Origin: Xanthocytophaga flava
GTDB taxonomy: Bacteria > Bacteroidota > Bacteroidia > Cytophagales > 172606-1
NCBI RefSeq assembly: GCF_030068545.1
Contig: NZ_JASJOR010000016.1
Span: 124,001-188,000 of the forward strand
Length of the DNA stretch: 64,000 bases
Reading direction: 5' to 3'
In this document: in pieces, positions 26,008 to 34,806 of the stretch
Layout of the letters: each line of letters begins with the position of its first letter
Numbering within the stretch: the stretch's first letter is position 1
Program-made: the position numbers and the translations under genes
The notes under the pieces: model-generated
Seen by the model: only the letters and a program-made list of their open reading frames with translations
The model's database searches: none
What the model was told of the DNA's origin: nothing

Positions 26008-27516
26008 ATGAAAAAAATTCTACCATTTTTATTGGCTTTTGCAGGTTTGTATGAAGTAAATGCACAGCAAACCCTTGGGCTAAGTGGCAGTAATTACAGT
26101 GGAACACATGGAATATTCCTGAATCCGGCCTCTATTGCCGATTCCAGAATGAGCTTCTATTTAGATTTATTTTCTGCACAAGTTGGTGCCTCCAACAACT
26201 ATGTAAAAGGCCCTATAGGTTTTTCTGGTATAGAAAAAGAGTCCTTTACAGTAAAAAACAATGGGAAAGATAAATACCTCAATGTACAGGGACAAGCACA
26301 GGCATTTTCATTTATGGTAAAAATGAGTCCTGTACACAGTCTTGCACTCACCAACCGGGTCAGATATGGTATAACTGCCAATAATGTATCCGAAGGTTTG
26401 GCAAAGATAATCTGGGATAGTGATAATAACGATTATTCAACATTTCAGGGTATACATTTTAACCTGAATATGAATGCCTACAAAGAGACAGGGTTGACCT
26501 ACGCACGGGTAATTAAAACTACACCGGAATACAGCCTTAAGGGTGGGATTACCATCAATCGGGTAGCTGGCATTACAAGTGCTCATATTACCTCTAAAGA
26601 AATGAGTTTCTCAAGCTATGATCAAACCAATGAGCAGGGCGAAACGGAAACGATTCTGGATATCCAGAAAATTCAGTTACAATATGCCTATGTGCAATCA
26701 GAAGCCTATGACAATACGCTGGATAATGGTGGATTTGGTACCTTCTTTGGAAAAGGCCTTCCTGGTAAAGGATGGGGGGTGAATCTGGGTGCTACTTTTG
26801 AAAAGTTAGAAGAATCTACCGGAGTTAGTGAAGGAAAACATAAGTTGGATTCGCTCAGAATGGTACACAAAAAAGGAGCTAAATTGGATCTGGGTAATGG
26901 AAAAATGACCAACAACTACAAGTATCGTGTAGGTTTCTCTCTGATGGATGTAGGAAGTATGCGTTATAGCGGAAATTATGTTCAGAGCTATGATATCACA
27001 CGGACCAATACAAAAGTTTCACTAGATAGTCTGGATGGTTCTACAGATGATATTGCAGGTACACTGAATAACGCATTGGGAGTGACAGATTCAGAAAAGA
27101 AGACAAGCTTTAGCAGCAGCCTGCCTACTGCTATTCAGTTGAGTTTCGATTATCATATCAAAGGCAAATTATATGTGAACGCTGTATGGGTACAAAGCCT
27201 GAAAGGAAAATATGCCTTAGGTATGCGTCAACCATCTCTATTGGCTGTAACACCTCGTCTGGAAATGCGTTGGTTTGAAGTAGCTGTTCCTGTAGGTTTA
27301 ACAGGTAACTACAAGAACCTGACCATCGGTACTCATATCAAAGCCGGAATATTACACTTTGGCTCAGATAACATTGCAGGTTTGCTGGGTATGGGTAAAA
27401 CTTCCGGATTAGATGTGTACACTGGTATTCATATTCCAATATTTGCAAAGAATACACAGTCAAAATCTAAATCATCTAAAAGAGAACATTCAGAAGGAGT
27501 TCCTACACGCGAATAA
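26008..27516 (+). CDS. DUF5723 family exported protein
   Basis: 502 residues with a signal peptide (MKKILPFLLAFAGLYEVNAQ). Next comes the family's opening segment GLSGSNYSGTHGIFLNPASI, in which the NPAS element resembles that of PorV-like or FadL-like outer-membrane barrels. Alternating hydrophobic strands continue to a lysine/serine-rich tail (TQSKSKSSKREHSE). It is probably an outer-membrane beta-barrel of unknown function. It is monocistronic, with a bidirectional palindromic terminator just downstream. Confidence 0.82.
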   Translation: MKKILPFLLAFAGLYEVNAQQTLGLSGSNYSGTHGIFLNPASIADSRMSFYLDLFSAQVGASNNYVKGPIGFSGIEKESFTVKNNGKDKYLNVQGQAQAFSFMVKMSPVHSLALTNRVRYGITANNVSEGLAKIIWDSDNNDYSTFQGIHFNLNMNAYKETGLTYARVIKTTPEYSLKGGITINRVAGITSAHITSKEMSFSSYDQTNEQGETETILDIQKIQLQYAYVQSEAYDNTLDNGGFGTFFGKGLPGKGWGVNLGATFEKLEESTGVSEGKHKLDSLRMVHKKGAKLDLGNGKMTNNYKYRVGFSLMDVGSMRYSGNYVQSYDITRTNTKVSLDSLDGSTDDIAGTLNNALGVTDSEKKTSFSSSLPTAIQLSFDYHIKGKLYVNAVWVQSLKGKYALGMRQPSLLAVTPRLEMRWFEVAVPVGLTGNYKNLTIGTHIKAGILHFGSDNIAGLLGMGKTSGLDVYTGIHIPIFAKNTQSKSKSSKREHSEGVPTRE

Positions 27517-27577
27517 ATAATCAGGCTATATGCGCAGGAAATGTCCTTGACAGGAAACCTTACTAGCTTTTTATAAG

Positions 27578-27625
27578 TATAAATCAGAAAGTCATACCAA
27601 TATTGGTATGACTTTCTGATTTATA
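27578..27625. terminator. 48-bp perfect palindrome, likely terminator
   Basis: Positions 27578-27625 read identically on both strands, centred on CCAATATTGG with 24-bp half-sites and no loop bases. It ends the DUF5723 transcript. The perfect symmetry is stronger than a terminator needs. Confidence 0.7.
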
Positions 27626-27731
27626 TACGGTTACCTAATCACAGATTGTCCATTAATAATTGTGATGATCTTTAGCTTTGGTAGATTTTGTATTACTCTC
27701 AGAACCATTACCACTATTAATTCTTACAACC

Positions 27732-28397
27732 ATGGGTAAAATGATTCAATTTGTTCGCAATTACGACGATCTCTCTACGGATAAAGGTTTCCAGTTTAAA
27801 TTTCATTGTGACAAATGTGGAAATGGCCACATGTCACACTTTGAGACAAATGCACTGGGAATGGCAGGAAGTCTGCTGAATGCTGCCGGAAGTTTATTTG
27901 GAGGAATATTTGGTCAGGTAGGAGATGCTACCTATCAGATGCAACGTGCAGTAGGAGGAAGGGCACATGATGAAGCTTTAGATAAAGCAGTTCAGGAGGG
28001 GAAGCAGTATTTTAAACAATGTTCACGGTGTGGCAAATGGGTATGTCCGGATGTGTGCTGGAATCATTCTGCGGGTCTGTGTGAAGAATGTGCTCCCGAT
28101 GAAAAAGAAGAACTAGCTGCTCAGCAGGCAAAGGCAACCTCTGAACAGATTTACCAGAAAACGCGGGAGCAAAATTATACAGAACATATAAACTTTAAAG
28201 AGAAAACAGCTGTAATGCAATGTACTAGTTGCAATACCAAGCTTACTTCCGCTGACAAGTTTTGTCCAGGATGTGGTGCTCCTAATTCACTTGCCCGACC
28301 ACAAGCAGAGAATCAGTCGCGATTCTGTTCTGAGTGTGGTGCTCCTACTCAGCCAGGCCAGAAGTTTTGTGCCGGTTGTGGAAATAAGCTATTTTGA
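27732..28397 (+). CDS. Zinc-ribbon protein
   Basis: 221 residues from the start at 27732 (MGKMIQFVRNYDDLS); an upstream start at 27678 gives a poor N-terminus. Four cysteine pairs or quartets are visible: CDKCGNGH near residue 28; CSRCGKWVC, then CWNHSAGLCEECAPD; CTSCNTKLTSADKFCPGCGA; and FCSECGAPTQPGQKFCAGCG at the C-terminus. The last two are classic double zinc ribbons. A glycine/alanine-rich amphipathic segment lies at about 45-70 (MAGSLLNAAGSLFGGIFG). Probably a cytoplasmic or membrane-associated adaptor; the target is unknown. Confidence 0.8.
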   Translation: MGKMIQFVRNYDDLSTDKGFQFKFHCDKCGNGHMSHFETNALGMAGSLLNAAGSLFGGIFGQVGDATYQMQRAVGGRAHDEALDKAVQEGKQYFKQCSRCGKWVCPDVCWNHSAGLCEECAPDEKEELAAQQAKATSEQIYQKTREQNYTEHINFKEKTAVMQCTSCNTKLTSADKFCPGCGAPNSLARPQAENQSRFCSECGAPTQPGQKFCAGCGNKLF

Positions 28398-28416
28398 TTA
28401 AAATACACTTTTCCGT

Positions 28417-28457
28417 AAATACTGTTCTGGAAATCTATTTCAGAACAGTATTTTTTT
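28417..28457 (+). terminator. Rho-independent terminator
   Basis: AAATACTGTTCTG (28417-28429) pairs perfectly with CAGAACAGTATTT (28441-28453) and runs into a T-stretch. It ends the zinc-ribbon gene. The following 278 bp up to the TPR gene holds only that gene's promoter. Confidence 0.85.
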
Positions 28458-28627
28458 ATATACCTATCTGCTGATTTCAGTACCTTCCTGATGTTTGTAA
28501 TTATTGGAAGAGTTTAATTTTCTGATGTTTATCATCCGTTGTATTCGCCTGAGAAAGAATTGGTTTTTTCTATAAAAATGACAATGAAATAATTCGGGCT
28601 TCGTTAAAATATAAAATTCCTTCTTTA

Positions 28628-28658
28628 TTCGTTTATTTGCGCTGTTGTTGTATATTTG
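28628..28658 (+). promoter_or_regulatory. Probable promoter of the TPR-DUF4292-EnvC operon
   Basis: TATATTTG (28651-28658) matches TAnnTTTG exactly. TTCG at 28628-28631, 19 bases upstream, is a three-of-four match to TTTG. The ATG follows 77 bases later. Confidence 0.45.
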
Positions 28659-28735
28659 AAGAAATGCCCCATCAAATTGTAGCAAAATAGTGGTTTTCGT
28701 AAAACTTGGGTTCATTTAATCAGCTTCTTTTAACA

Positions 28736-30460
28736 ATGTCTTCTCATTCTTTTCGGATTGTAGCACTGGTTGTATTTTTCAGTTACTTGTGCAGTCCGGC
28801 TTTCGCACAGAAAAATCGTCGTCACAAAGACGAGACTCATAGGCAGAGTGAACTTGCCCAGGCAGAATATTACTTTACAGAAGGTATGAAGTATTATTTG
28901 CTGGACAATTACACAAAAGCAGTAGATTACTTTCAGAAATCTCTGGAGATTAATGCAGAAAATGCAGGGACCAATTATGCCATTGCTCAGGCATTAGCAA
29001 AAACCAGATCTTTTCAGGATGCTATTCCCTATGCGGAAAAAGCTATTAAACTGGTGAGTACGAACAAGTACTATTATATCTTACTGGCTGATCTTTATAC
29101 ACGTGATAAAAAATATCCTCAAGCTGCTAAAGCTTATCAGGAATTGGTGAGAATAGAACCAAACGACCCTGAATCCTATATTGAACTGGCTAACCTGTAT
29201 CTTCAACAGGGAAAGTATGACGATGCGATCAAAGCGTATGACCAGATAGAAAAACGAATCGGAATTACAGAAGAAATAAGCCGTCAGAAACAACAGATCT
29301 TTTTGAAGACCAACCATTTGAATGATGCCATCAGTGAAGGTAAAAAACTGGTCGAAAGTTTTCCGGATGAACCCCGATATGCATTGCTGTTAGCAGAAAT
29401 CTATACAGCTAATAAGCGTACCAATGAAGCAATTCCACTACTTGAAAAAGTAGCATCAGGGAGTGAGGCAAGTTCACAAGCTCATTTGATATTATCTGAT
29501 ATATACAGACAGCAGGGAAAAGTGCAGGAAGCGGATCAGGAAATTGAAAAGGCGTTTGGCAATTCAGATCTGGAAGCTTCTGTAAAAGTGCAGATCCTTG
29601 CAAATTATATTCAGACACATCGTGACCAGGAATCCAGAAAAAAGGCACTGAAATTTGCGGATCTGATCATCAAGGCCCATCCTATGGAAGCCAAAGCCTA
29701 TGCCGTATATGGTGATTTGCTGGCAATGAACGATCAAAAGGAAAATGCCCGCCTTATATACAGCAAAGCTTCTCGTCTGGACAACTCTATCTATGAAGTA
29801 TGGAGCAATCTCCTGAGACTGGATGCCGAATTAAATCAGGTTGATTCATTAATCAAACATTCTGAGCAGGCACTGGAATTGTTTCCTAATCAGGGTGAGT
29901 TTTGGTTCTTTAATGGATATGCGTATCTGTTAAGAAAAAATTACCAGAAAGCAGTAGATGCACTTGAAGAAGGAAAGAAACTGGCATCCAGCGATCAAAA
30001 GCTACTGAATGATTACAATTCTATGTTGGGTGATGCCTACAATGGAAATGGCGAATACACTCGTTCAGATGCTGCTTATGAAGAAGTCCTGGCAAATGAT
30101 CCGGATAACAGTTCGGTATTGAACAATTATAGTTATTATCTATCATTGCGCAAGCAAAAGCTGGAAAAGGCAAAAGAGATGAGTAAGCGACTGATGGATA
30201 AACATCCTGACAATGCAAGCTACATTGATACACACGCCTGGGTACTTTATATGCTTAAAGAATACAAGGAATCCAAAAAATATCTGGAACTTGCTATAAA
30301 GGATGGCAATAATGGAACAATTCTTGAGCACTATGGAGATGTGCTTTATAAATTGGGAGAAACAGAAAAAGCTGTAGAGATATGGATGAAAGCCAAAAAA
30401 GCAGGTGAGACTACTGAAACGATTGACAAAAAAATTGCTCAACGGAAACTGGTAGAGTAA
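28736..30460 (+). CDS. Exported TPR-repeat protein
   Basis: 574 residues. The start at 28736 (MSSHSFRIVALVVFFSYLCS) gives a signal peptide ending AFAQ. The rest is a solenoid of about 13 tetratricopeptide repeats, for example YLLDNYTKAVDYFQKSLEIN, NNYSYYLSLRKQKLEKAKEM and LEHYGDVLYKLGETEKAVEI. It sits first in a three-gene unit with a DUF4292 lipoprotein and an EnvC-like factor. This order is conserved across Bacteroidota, which suggests an envelope-assembly scaffold working with the other two. The exact partner is unknown. Confidence 0.88.
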   Translation: MSSHSFRIVALVVFFSYLCSPAFAQKNRRHKDETHRQSELAQAEYYFTEGMKYYLLDNYTKAVDYFQKSLEINAENAGTNYAIAQALAKTRSFQDAIPYAEKAIKLVSTNKYYYILLADLYTRDKKYPQAAKAYQELVRIEPNDPESYIELANLYLQQGKYDDAIKAYDQIEKRIGITEEISRQKQQIFLKTNHLNDAISEGKKLVESFPDEPRYALLLAEIYTANKRTNEAIPLLEKVASGSEASSQAHLILSDIYRQQGKVQEADQEIEKAFGNSDLEASVKVQILANYIQTHRDQESRKKALKFADLIIKAHPMEAKAYAVYGDLLAMNDQKENARLIYSKASRLDNSIYEVWSNLLRLDAELNQVDSLIKHSEQALELFPNQGEFWFFNGYAYLLRKNYQKAVDALEEGKKLASSDQKLLNDYNSMLGDAYNGNGEYTRSDAAYEEVLANDPDNSSVLNNYSYYLSLRKQKLEKAKEMSKRLMDKHPDNASYIDTHAWVLYMLKEYKESKKYLELAIKDGNNGTILEHYGDVLYKLGETEKAVEIWMKAKKAGETTETIDKKIAQRKLVE

Positions 30461-30542
30461 GCAGGTACAATTTTTATTTAATTATATATAAACCATACAG
30501 TAAGATCCTTTCAGGAGTAAGAGGGTTGTTAGCTTTTTTCTA

Positions 30543-31343
30543 ATGTATATATATATCCGACAAATATTTCCTATTGTCATTTGTGCATTAATGCTGGTAG
30601 CATGTGGTAAACGAGTGAAGCCTGTTTCCAGCAATCCTACATCTGATTCTGCCGGAATGCATGAAAATGACGATCCCAGAGTAAATGTAAGCGAAATTGA
30701 ATTTCAGTTTTTTAAAGCAAAAGCGAAGATCAATTATGCAGACGCTGTAGCCAATCAGACGGCTACTGTAGATTTACGTATCAAAAGGGATAGCCTTATC
30801 TGGATGTCTATCAGTAAATTAGGCATTGAAGGTGCCCGCGTATTGATTACCCGTGATTCAGCTTATGTAATAGATAGGATGAATAATAGTTTTGAAGTAT
30901 ATGACTTCAAAGGACTTGGAAAACGATTCAACTTTAATCTTTCTTTTGATATTATCCAGGCTGCTATATTTGGTAATCTACCTATTGCCAAAAATCGGAA
31001 AGAGAAGCTAAAGGTGATGAAAGATAAGGACTATTATCTGTTACGTCAGAAAGAAGATTCAGTTATTGTAGATAACTATGTAAGTATAGAGAACTTCAAG
31101 CTAAAAAAGGCTCTCTTTATTGAACCTGCTACCAATAACTCACTATCTCTTGACTATGAGAATTTTACTCTGATCAATGACGTTTTGTTTCCATTTAATA
31201 GTAATATATCTTTGCAATACAAATCACCACAGGGTATATATAATACAGTAGTATCTATTCAATATACAAAAGCGGATGTGGCCGATAAGGAACTCAAATT
31301 TCCGTTTAATCCGCCTGCCAACCGAAGAAATGGTAAAAAATAG
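30543..31343 (+). CDS. DUF4292 lipoprotein
   Basis: A 266-residue lipoprotein with signal and lipobox LMLVACGKRVK. The DUF4292 domain fills most of the mature part (for example VDLRIKRDSLIWMSISKLGI and EGARVLITRDSAYVIDR). Its LolA/LolB-like beta-sheet pattern suggests binding of lipid or lipoprotein at the outer membrane. It is 82 bp after the TPR gene and 106 bp before the EnvC gene, all on one strand. A role in envelope maintenance is inferred from family and context. Confidence 0.85.
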   Translation: MYIYIRQIFPIVICALMLVACGKRVKPVSSNPTSDSAGMHENDDPRVNVSEIEFQFFKAKAKINYADAVANQTATVDLRIKRDSLIWMSISKLGIEGARVLITRDSAYVIDRMNNSFEVYDFKGLGKRFNFNLSFDIIQAAIFGNLPIAKNRKEKLKVMKDKDYYLLRQKEDSVIVDNYVSIENFKLKKALFIEPATNNSLSLDYENFTLINDVLFPFNSNISLQYKSPQGIYNTVVSIQYTKADVADKELKFPFNPPANRRNGKK

Positions 31344-31449
31344 TATCTCGTTAATATTCAAAGGATTATCATTTTTTTTATTGCCACAGGCATACAGGTT
31401 AGTTATCGCCTTTTTTAAGCCTTCCCATCCGGAGAAGGCATTTGTATTT

Positions 31450-32724
31450 ATGGACCCTACTGGTAAATATCTTCTAAAAATATTTGCTTGCCTGCTTGTA
31501 GTACTGGCAACTATACAGGGTGCACTAGCACAGAAAACACGCTCTCAACTGGAACGGGAGAAGCGACAGAATCTAGCTAAAATAGCAGAGACTAACCGTA
31601 TCCTTAAGGAAACAGGTGCTGAAAAACAAGCTAGTTTGGGACAGCTAACTGCCTTAAACGAGCAAATCACTACACAACAAGGACTTATCAATAAAATATC
31701 AGAAGAACTAACTTTACTGGATAAAGAGATTGGCAATGTGGGACAACGACTCACAACTATGGAAAATAACTTTACCAGTCTACAACGTGAGTATGCTGCT
31801 ATGTTGTATGCGGCTTCCAAAACTACTAATAGCTATAATAAGGTATTGTTTCTGTTTTCTTCCGGAAGCTTTACAGAGTTACTGATGCGCATGAAATACC
31901 TGCAACAGTATTCAGAAGCAAGAAAGGTACAACTTAAGCAGATTGAAGCTGTACGAAAGACTCTGATAGAACAAAGGATAGCACTGGACACTAAAAAACA
32001 GGAAAAACACAATCTGCTGGGTGTCCGGTTAAAAGAAAATAAAAGTTTGCTGAAACTGAAAGATAAACAGAATGATGTGGTTGCCAAGTTAAATGCGAAA
32101 GAGCAGGAACTTTCTGTAGAACTGGCAGAAAGGAAAGAATCTGTCGACAAACTGGAAAAACTCATTGCAGAGGTAATTGCAGAAGAGCTGCGGAAAGCTG
32201 CCGAACGTGAAAAAGCCAGAGAAGCCTTGGCAAATAGCCGAAGAGCAACTGTTAAAAAAGGAGCTACGAAATCTGAAAGTTCTGCTGCTTCAACTTCTGC
32301 GACAATATCATCCACATTTGAAGGTGCCAAGTCACAGTTAGCCTGGCCCGTAAGTTCAGGATTTATCTCAAGCCATTTTGGCCGTCAGTCACATCCTGTA
32401 TTGAAAAATGTAGTAGTAGAGCATCATGGAGTAGATATACAAACTAATAAAGGGGAAGAAGTACGGGCAGTATATGATGGAGAGGTTGCCACTATCACGG
32501 ATATTCCGGGAATGCACAAACTAATTATGCTGAAACATGGCAATGAGTACTGGACTGTATATGCCAAGCTGGCAAAGGTAAATGTAGAACGTGGACAGAA
32601 GGTAAAAGCACAACAAATTATTGGACAGGTATATACAGACAGAGAAGGTACTTCCGAATTGCAATTTCAGATATGGCATAATCAGGAAAAGCTAAATCCG
32701 GAAAGCTGGCTACAAGACAAGTAG
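31450..32724 (+). CDS. Murein hydrolase activator, EnvC/M23 family
   Basis: 424 residues from ATG at 31450 (MDPTGKYLLKIFACLLVVLA). The frame is open further up into the DUF4292 gene, but that part lacks a signal peptide. After the signal (AQKTRSQ), a coiled coil runs from about 30 to 265. A C-terminal M23/LytM domain follows (SSGFISSHFGRQSHPVLKNV, EHHGVDIQTNKGEEVRAVYDG). The metal-site His-x-His of active peptidases (HGxH) is absent, since the late segment reads YWTVYAKL, so it is probably an activator of amidases rather than an enzyme, as for EnvC. It ends the TPR-DUF4292-EnvC unit. Confidence 0.88.
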   Translation: MDPTGKYLLKIFACLLVVLATIQGALAQKTRSQLEREKRQNLAKIAETNRILKETGAEKQASLGQLTALNEQITTQQGLINKISEELTLLDKEIGNVGQRLTTMENNFTSLQREYAAMLYAASKTTNSYNKVLFLFSSGSFTELLMRMKYLQQYSEARKVQLKQIEAVRKTLIEQRIALDTKKQEKHNLLGVRLKENKSLLKLKDKQNDVVAKLNAKEQELSVELAERKESVDKLEKLIAEVIAEELRKAAEREKAREALANSRRATVKKGATKSESSAASTSATISSTFEGAKSQLAWPVSSGFISSHFGRQSHPVLKNVVVEHHGVDIQTNKGEEVRAVYDGEVATITDIPGMHKLIMLKHGNEYWTVYAKLAKVNVERGQKVKAQQIIGQVYTDREGTSELQFQIWHNQEKLNPESWLQDK

Positions 32725-32726
32725 TA

Positions 32727-32861
32727 ACATATACAATACATGAGTCATTTCGAATGCTGAGCAAAAGATGTCATCCCCCAGGTTGTGTGTTATCACCAAC
32801 CTGAACGGTGGGATACAACTCGTTGGTGATAACACCAACGATGGGAAAACATATACAATAC
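32727..32861. repeat. 13-bp direct repeats flanking repeat copy C
   Basis: ACATATACAATAC occurs at 32727-32739 and again at 32849-32861, each followed within a few bases by a GAGTCAT repeat-family head (32742-32748 and 32869-32875). The 109 bp between them hold a solo head fragment and the 73-bp repeat copy C. This looks like an insertion or a local tandem duplication. Confidence 0.6.
32774..32847. repeat. 73-75-bp palindromic repeat, copy C
   Basis: Third copy of the family, with arms GTGTTATCACCAAC (32787-32800) and its complement (32822-32835). It keeps the alternative CAGGTTG/CAACCTG stem, like copy A. It lies immediately before the long repeat R3, so the two families are adjacent here. 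Confidence 0.75.
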
Positions 32862-32867
32862 CTGACC

Positions 32868-33259
32868 TGAGTCATCCCGAATTTTGGATGTGAGTTTTAC
32901 CAGCGTCTATTCTTTTGAAAAGAGTATAGGCGCTGGTTTATTTTTAGATATCTCTTTAGTTGAGTTGGTTTATTTTCCCTTTCATTTCTCTTCCACAGGC
33001 TTCTTCATTTTTTTCTTGTCCAAAAAAGGACAACAAATGAGAATTTGTTGGGCCAGCATGTGTGCCAGCCGCAAAAAAAGGCACTTTTCTCCGATCCTTC
33101 CGCCCGCAAGGCCAAAGGCCAACCTCGCGGAGAAAAGAAGCCCTGCGCACTTACACGGCCACTCGCTATTGAAGTAGACACCACTCTCTTTGTAACTCCT
33201 TTGCTTCTCTTTTTCTAGAGGATGCGATAGTCTTTTACTCAAAATCTGGGATAATTCAT
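32868..33259 (+). repeat. Long structured repeat, long form (R3)
   Basis: 392 bp between convergent genes. Stem 1 has a different sequence from the other copies but still pairs: ACCAGCG (32899-32905) with CGCTGGT (32931-32937). Stem 3: CTTTTCTCCG (33084-33093) with CGGAGAAAAG (33128-33137). It carries an extra segment absent from R2 and R4, containing CAACAAAT/ATTTGTTG (33031-33038 and 33043-33050) and a GGCCAGCA/TGCCAGCC half-palindrome. The tail is ...GGGATAATTCAT. Confidence 0.85.
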
Positions 33260-33284
33260 ATTTGTAGAAGCATGAAACAACAGG

Positions 33285-34715
33285 CTATACTGAAGTGGAC
33301 TTATTGTTTCGTGTCCAGTAAAAATAAAATGGCAAGCCTGTAAGAATCAGAAACAAGCCAATACCTGCTTCTCGTGGACGTTCTATCAATGTATTTGCAA
33401 TGAGTACAATACAGAATATAATAAAGAGTGCTGGGATAACCGGGTAACCAATTACTTTATATGGACGAGGAGTATCTGGCATTTTGTAACGAAGAACAAA
33501 CACTCCCAATGTAGTAGCTCCATAAAATATAAAAGAAGCAAAGATCAGCATATCAGTAAGCTGATCAAAGCTGCCCGATAATACAAGCATAGATGCCCAG
33601 AAAGCCTGTATTAGTAGGGAGTAGGAGGGCGTGTTATATACAGGATGAATATAATCAGCCTTGCGAAAAAATAATCCCTGATTGGCCATTTTGTAATATA
33701 GCCGAGAGGCCATTAGTGCGGTAGTGTTAGTACAGCCAAAGGTAGCGATGAGAATAAGTATAGATACTAGTAAAGCTCCGGTAGTACCCCAGAAGTGTTT
33801 GACAACAGCTACGGCTGCAATTGTATTTTTAGATTCATGTATCTGAATAAAATCTGTAACTGGCAAAACGTACAGATAGGTGAAGTTAACCGCGAGATAG
33901 ATCAGAATTACACCTAAAACGCCAAAAGTGAGAGCCAGGGGAATATTTCGGTTTGGATTTTTAATCTCTCCGCCCATATACCCTACACTGCTCCATCCTT
34001 CATATCCCCAGAAGGCAGCCAGCATAGCTGTAAAGAGAATATTAATGAGTGAAGGATCTGTCCATGAGCGACTCACATAGGTAGGGGCTGGTGTCTGAAT
34101 GTTTGTAAAGGAACCTCCTCCAATGGTCAATCCGGCTATTACAATCAATACAATACAGGCTACTACTGTTCCAGTTACAATGTTACTTAATCCTTCTCCA
34201 AAACGTAATCCTTTGTAGTTTACCCAGGTAAGCGAACAGATAAGAATAATTGCTACTAGCTTGACACCTATATTATCGAAAGGCTGAAAAATTCCAAACA
34301 GCGATAGTTGGCTTACCTCAGGTGAAAAAGTAGGTAATGTCCATAAACTGTTAAGAGATTGTGAAAAAACATACGCAATTGAAGCAATAGATGCTGAACG
34401 AATCACTGCAAAGCAAGACCAGCCGTACAGAAACGCAAACAAGCGGCCATAGATTGTCCGAAAGTAGACGTATTCTCCTCCTGCATCGGCTAGCAAACTG
34501 GCAACTTCTGCATTACTCAAAGCGCCAAATAAACTGACTATTCCCGCAAGCAACCAGCAAAATAGTACCAGGCCAGGTGATTGAAGTTCGGCAGACATAG
34601 GAGCCACCTTCTTAAATATTCCAGAGCCAATGATAGAACTAATAACGAGAACGGTAGCGGAAAATAATCCCAAAGAGCGGACCAGATGTCCCTGAGTTTT
34701 GGTAGTGGTTTGCAT
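33285..34715 (-). CDS. Amino acid permease (APC superfamily)
   Basis: A 476-residue inner-membrane transporter with about 12 helices. The first helix has the APC substrate/ion motif in VISSIIGSGIFKKVAP. The third region (FCWLLAGIVSLFGALSNAEVA) holds the conserved SNAE segment of LAT-type exchangers. GYEGWSSVGYMGGEIKNPNRN is the signature loop. It probably exchanges or symports neutral amino acids; specificity is not readable. It stands alone between repeat R3 and a divergent lipoprotein gene that starts 91 bp away. Confidence 0.9.
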   Translation of the reverse strand: MQTTTKTQGHLVRSLGLFSATVLVISSIIGSGIFKKVAPMSAELQSPGLVLFCWLLAGIVSLFGALSNAEVASLLADAGGEYVYFRTIYGRLFAFLYGWSCFAVIRSASIASIAYVFSQSLNSLWTLPTFSPEVSQLSLFGIFQPFDNIGVKLVAIILICSLTWVNYKGLRFGEGLSNIVTGTVVACIVLIVIAGLTIGGGSFTNIQTPAPTYVSRSWTDPSLINILFTAMLAAFWGYEGWSSVGYMGGEIKNPNRNIPLALTFGVLGVILIYLAVNFTYLYVLPVTDFIQIHESKNTIAAVAVVKHFWGTTGALLVSILILIATFGCTNTTALMASRLYYKMANQGLFFRKADYIHPVYNTPSYSLLIQAFWASMLVLSGSFDQLTDMLIFASFIFYGATTLGVFVLRYKMPDTPRPYKVIGYPVIPALFIIFCIVLIANTLIERPREAGIGLFLILTGLPFYFYWTRNNKSTSV

Positions 34716-34806
34716 GTATGGTTTGCTTGGTACGGAAATTTAACAGATGAATGTGACTGCTGATTGTAGCTGGAAAGTTTTGAAACACCTAAAGTTAAGA
34801 CCTATC

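Noticed and set aside
31545..32330. Long minus-strand Ser-rich frames opposite the EnvC gene
   Set aside because: They are antisense shadows of the Lys/Glu/Ala-rich coiled coil on the plus strand.
23739..33177. Short frames inside the long repeats (23739-23933, 32884-33177, 36317-36511)
   Set aside because: They encode Lys/Pro-rich low-complexity peptides, differ between copies, and follow the stem sequences rather than a reading frame.
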